Shown piece by piece: positions 61,901 through 64,000 of a stretch of DNA of 64,000 bases. The first letter of the stretch is position 1, and each line of letters starts with the position of its first letter. The notes below the pieces were generated by a model. The model worked only from the letters and a program-made list of their open reading frames with translations, was not told where the DNA came from and searched no databases. A program made the position numbers and the translations under genes. Source of the stretch: Strigops habroptila (Eukaryota; Chordata; Aves; Psittaciformes; Psittacidae); assembly GCF_004027225.2 (NCBI RefSeq), contig NC_044284.2, positions 43,696,420 to 43,760,419 of the forward strand, read 5' to 3'.

Positions 61901-63620
61901 TAAATTCTGACTGTGATTACGGTAGAGATGTCAATGTTAACCTGTCTATCAGAGATAGGTTCCTCTGCCTTGTGGGCTGAATTATTTTTTACATGGAGCA
62001 GAAACTGCTGTTTACGTTCAAGGCAAAAGAAGGAAGAGAAGGCAGAGGAACTGTCAATCACTTGGTGTGTTTCACTGAGATCAGGTACCCGTCTCCAAAA
62101 GAAGATGGCACTCTCTCACAGGCGGTTTCTCACACAAGACATGGAAGAATTATTTGAACCAAATTCAAATTAGCCAACCATCATGGAGCTCTTAAGTACA
62201 GCTCAGTAAATTCTGATTGAGAAGGTGTGACTGGTTTAGCTTGGTGGAGCATTGAAAATTGCTACATCCTTCATTCATACCTGCAAGACTGGTTTCTGTC
62301 CTGACTGATATCGAAAACAAAAACAGGATAAACCCCAAGGAAGAATCCAGGCTAAACACCCAACATACTTGATTAAACAACTGTTGTGCAAATTAAACAC
62401 ACCCTCATCAGTGACACAATCCTGTTCTTATGCAAAAGATACTAAAATACTTCCTCCCCCCCAAATGCAATTTTATAAAAGATAAGAAAGATCTTTTTTT
62501 CATGTGCAGAAAATGCATGAGATTACCAAGAGCTTTCCATTAGGCACCTTATTTGTTTCTGGTACCTAGACTAGAACAGACTAGGTTTTAAAACTTTTCT
62601 TTAACCATTTCAAGCTTTATTATTAATTGTTTCAATTTGAGAATCTGACGTTACTTACATCAATCCTAACAAAGCTTAAAAAAATATGCAGGCAGATGAT
62701 GGATACACAGGGTTAACTCTCAAAGAGCTTTTAAAACTACCAAGTCAACCATTTCTATAAGGACCAACTGTCGAGCATTTTAACTTAGTTCCACACCTCC
62801 CTCTTAGAATGACCTCAGGTTTTACTTCAGCACTGCTAAACCACATCCAATTTGTGAGCATTAAAATATCTCTGATGATTAAATCCTACTAGTACAGAAT
62901 TAGTGGATTTAGTTTTCTTCCTGGTTGCTTCTTCATATTATTTGCTATCAAAAACTCAGGGCTAATTTCTTTTTCCTGTCTTTCTAAGAGTTGGTCATCG
63001 CTTCCATTTTTGCAGCTTTTGTAGTTCTCAACACAGTAACTGTTCATAACCAACCAGTTATTTCTCCTCTGATATATATATTTCTCCTCTTATAAAATTA
63101 TGAATTATTTATGTTTTAATAAGCTAGCATCTACTACTGTCTCAACGTTTGCAAAACACTGTCATATTTGTCCTCTAATGGAATTAAGTTTCTAACTAGA
63201 TGTGCAAACTGAAGACCCACCTTGGCAGGCAACTGTCTTTCAGCTGATATCCTGCACAAGGCAAGCAAGTTTTCCTTGCAGGAATCACAAGCATGTCCCA
63301 GTGACAAAAGGCAGGAAAACAGATCCTCATCATTAAAAACTGCTTCAGAGTAGGACTGACATTGTGCAGCAGCACAGTGAAGTTATCTCACCTCTCAGTG
63401 CATTCATCAATGTTGTTCTCACAGTTGGTTCCCTCGAACCCAGGCTGACATTTGCACGTGTAGCTGTTGACGTAGTGCGTGCATGTGCCTCCATTTCTGC
63501 ACGGTTCACTGAGACATTCATTGGTATCTGTTTGGCATTTATCTCCATGAAATCCAGGTAGGCAGATGCATGAGAAAGAGTTTATCCCATCCACACATGA
63601 AGCTCCATTTTGGCAGGGAT
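39567..63620 (-). CDS. NOTCH2: NOTCH2, 3' half (17 exons), runs off right edge
   Basis: Single-pass receptor for Delta/Jagged ligands; cleavage releases an intracellular domain that acts with RBPJ in the nucleus. Exons in transcript order: 63392-63620, 60776-60977, 58063-58216, 56839-57023, 55865-55997, 53588-53833, 51549-51661, 50458-50987, 49336-49683, 48974-49116, 48101-48311, 47406-47502, 46750-46918, 42322-42623, 41817-41964, 41217-41314, 39567-40910. They total 4652 coding bases and correspond to human exons 18-34. All junctions are GT-AG and in phase. NOTCH2 and not NOTCH1 is indicated by the RAM/linker sequence [18 protein letters not shown], by NIELKV-free context, by the C-terminus NNMQVYA, and by REG4/HMGCS2/PHGDH beside it. 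The first 17 or so exons lie beyond 64 kb. Confidence 0.97.
41217..47502 (-). CDS. NOTCH2: NOTCH2 RAM linker and ankyrin-repeat exons
   Basis: Exons 47406-47502 and 46750-46918 encode the acidic linker ([10 protein letters not shown]... [15 protein letters not shown]). Exons 42322-42623, 41817-41964 and 41217-41314 encode ankyrin repeats: [60 protein letters not shown], and [20 protein letters not shown] then [11 protein letters not shown]. The ankyrin set contacts RBPJ and Mastermind. The last repeat continues into the terminal exon. Confidence 0.95.
42624..46749. other. NOTCH2 intron (4.1 kb)
   Basis: No exon, RNA gene or recognisable mobile element was found. A B-box-like GGTTCAATTCC at about 43948 has no matching A box or cloverleaf around it. 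Confidence 0.6.
48101..48311 (-). CDS. NOTCH2: NOTCH2 transmembrane and RAM exon
   Basis: Encodes [20 protein letters not shown] then [10 protein letters not shown]. This is one hydrophobic membrane span ending at a Gly-Val where gamma-secretase (S3) cuts in the family, followed by a basic stop-transfer/nuclear-localisation cluster. The RBPJ-binding RAM motif follows as [10 protein letters not shown] (hydrophobic-Trp-hydrophobic-Pro). Exon ends are phase 2 on both sides. Confidence 0.96.
48974..50987 (-). CDS. NOTCH2: NOTCH2 last EGF, LNR repeats and heterodimerisation region
   Basis: Exons 50458-50987, 49336-49683 and 48974-49116. The first carries the last EGF repeats ([38 protein letters not shown]), then Lin12/Notch repeats with acidic calcium ligands ([40 protein letters not shown]). 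The second begins with the third LNR ([20 protein letters not shown]) and continues into the heterodimerisation domain ([20 protein letters not shown]). A basic furin-like S1 site RSRRS lies in exon 49336-49683. The third encodes [18 protein letters not shown] up to the juxtamembrane metalloprotease (S2) area. Together these form the autoinhibitory negative regulatory region. Confidence 0.95.
51549..63620 (-). CDS. NOTCH2: NOTCH2 EGF-repeat exons (later EGF repeats)
   Basis: Seven exons (63392-63620, 60776-60977, 58063-58216, 56839-57023, 55865-55997, 53588-53833, 51549-51661) encode tandem EGF domains with six-cysteine spacing. Calcium-binding signatures are visible: D-x-N-E-C in [53 protein letters not shown] and [11 protein letters not shown]. 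The irregular repeat [20 protein letters not shown] spans exons 58063-58216 and 56839-57023, as in human (CDIAASRRGVLVEHLCQHSG). These repeats follow the ligand-binding EGF 11-12 region, which is not in the window, and include the Abruptex-like region. Confidence 0.93.
55311..55378 (-). mobile_element. CR1 LINE fragment (3'-end remnant, reverse orientation)
   Basis: Contains CATAGAATGGTTTGGGTTGG followed by AAGGGACCTTAAAGATCATC and TAGTTCCAACCCC. This is the reverse complement of the conserved 3' region of avian CR1 retroposons, the dominant LINE of birds. Only about 68 bases match before similarity stops, so it is a strongly 5'-truncated copy. A weaker CR1-like patch may lie at 55550-55590 (GGGTTGGGAGAGACCTTC). 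Confidence 0.8.
55661..55680 (+). repeat. Poly(G) run of 20
   Basis: Twenty uninterrupted G residues, preceded by an A-rich stretch and followed by AAGCAGGG. In the NOTCH2 transcript this is a C20 run inside an intron. Confidence 0.95.
57549..57626. repeat. AT-rich local duplication in NOTCH2 intron
   Basis: ATAGCACACTTAGTA occurs twice, 60 bases apart. The bases between consist of TATAGCTAAAT/TAGCTATATA units that also pair as inverted repeats. Confidence 0.75.
58217..60775. other. NOTCH2 intron (2.6 kb)
   Basis: A/T-rich intron between exons 60776-60977 and 58063-58216. No exon, repeat family or RNA gene was recognised. Confidence 0.6.
60978..63391. other. NOTCH2 intron (2.4 kb)
   Basis: Nothing recognised apart from a small local duplication of ATTTCTCCTCT at about 63061-63090. 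Confidence 0.6.
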
Positions 63621-64000
63621 CTGAGACAGAAGCATTGCAGTAAGTATTACAATGGGCAACAGTCAAAGGCCAGGCCTAGAGTAGTAGCTTTTAGAAAAAA
63701 GTATCACATAGCATAGAGTGTGACAGACTACTGACAAGGTTTTCTCAGCCACTTTATGGAAAAGATAATTACAAAGCATTATCGATGACGAATTCATAAT
63801 GTGGTATGGATCAAGACCAAGCTTCAGGGCCTAGAGGTTTCTCTGCTGGGATTTGCTCAATGAAAACCAACAAAACCAGACCCGCAGTCTCTTTGTTTAA
63901 AATTCGAACTCTGCTTTTTTGACAAATGTCTACTGATAAATACAAACAGCACAGCAACTGTTTCTTCTTCCTTACCAATTCTTGTTCATATGAGAACTCA
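63621..64000. other. NOTCH2 intron at right edge
   Basis: Upstream of exon 63392-63620 in transcript sense. The next exon, which must end with one base (G) of a split Asp codon, is not visible before the window ends. Confidence 0.6.

Noticed and set aside
1-64000. Search for endogenous retroviruses, Polintons or other capsid/envelope elements
   Set aside because: No gag, pol, env or capsid-like frames and no paired long terminal repeats were seen.
1-64000. CRISPR array, bacterial operon or toxin-antitoxin system
   Set aside because: The genome is clearly vertebrate. The tandem arrays present have irregular, diverged units without spacer structure.

Overview
This window is vertebrate nuclear DNA, almost certainly from a bird. 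It holds multi-exon genes with GT-AG introns, CpG-rich promoters, very compact introns in the central part, and a CR1-type LINE scrap near 55.3 kb whose sequence is typical of birds. No bacterial, viral or CRISPR content was seen. The exon models below come from matching splice signals, reading phase and protein similarity recalled from known families. Every listed internal exon joins its neighbours in phase, but no alignment or transcript data were available.

Layout, left to right. (1) 57-20774, minus strand: the 5' half of PDE4DIP (myomegalin), a coiled-coil centrosome/Golgi scaffold. It has three apparent alternative starts: a GC-rich distal exon near 20.6 kb, a CM1-domain start at 16.0 kb, and a large cysteine-containing first exon at 11.5-12.7 kb. 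The gene runs off the left edge. (2) 20.8-24.0 kb: intergenic, strongly C-rich and G-poor on the plus strand, with a duplicated block. (3) 24005-27529, plus strand: complete PHGDH, first enzyme of serine synthesis, 12 exons, 529 aa. (4) 28422-31546, minus strand: complete HMGCS2, the mitochondrial ketogenic HMG-CoA synthase, 9 exons, 507 aa, with a TATA box and a nuclear-receptor-like DR1 upstream. (5) 32641-34346, minus strand: complete REG4, a secreted C-type-lectin-like protein of 159 aa, with a TATA box and a non-coding first exon. (6) about 37165 to beyond 63620, minus strand: the 3' half of NOTCH2. Its 17 exons run from the later EGF repeats through the LNR/HD region, transmembrane segment, ankyrin repeats and PEST tail, followed by a 2.4 kb 3'UTR. 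The gene runs off the right edge.

The genes do not form one pathway. PHGDH and HMGCS2 are both metabolic genes answering to nutrient state: PHGDH has a candidate amino-acid-response site in intron 1, and HMGCS2 has a candidate PPAR/HNF4-type site at its promoter. They are convergent, with poly(A) signals about 570 bp apart. The order NOTCH2-REG4-HMGCS2-PHGDH matches human 1p12. PDE4DIP lies next to PHGDH here, whereas in human it is across the centromere at 1q21. I found no wholly new biological system. The most interesting points are the PDE4DIP alternative-start architecture, the candidate regulatory sites in PHGDH and HMGCS2, and several local repeat arrays.
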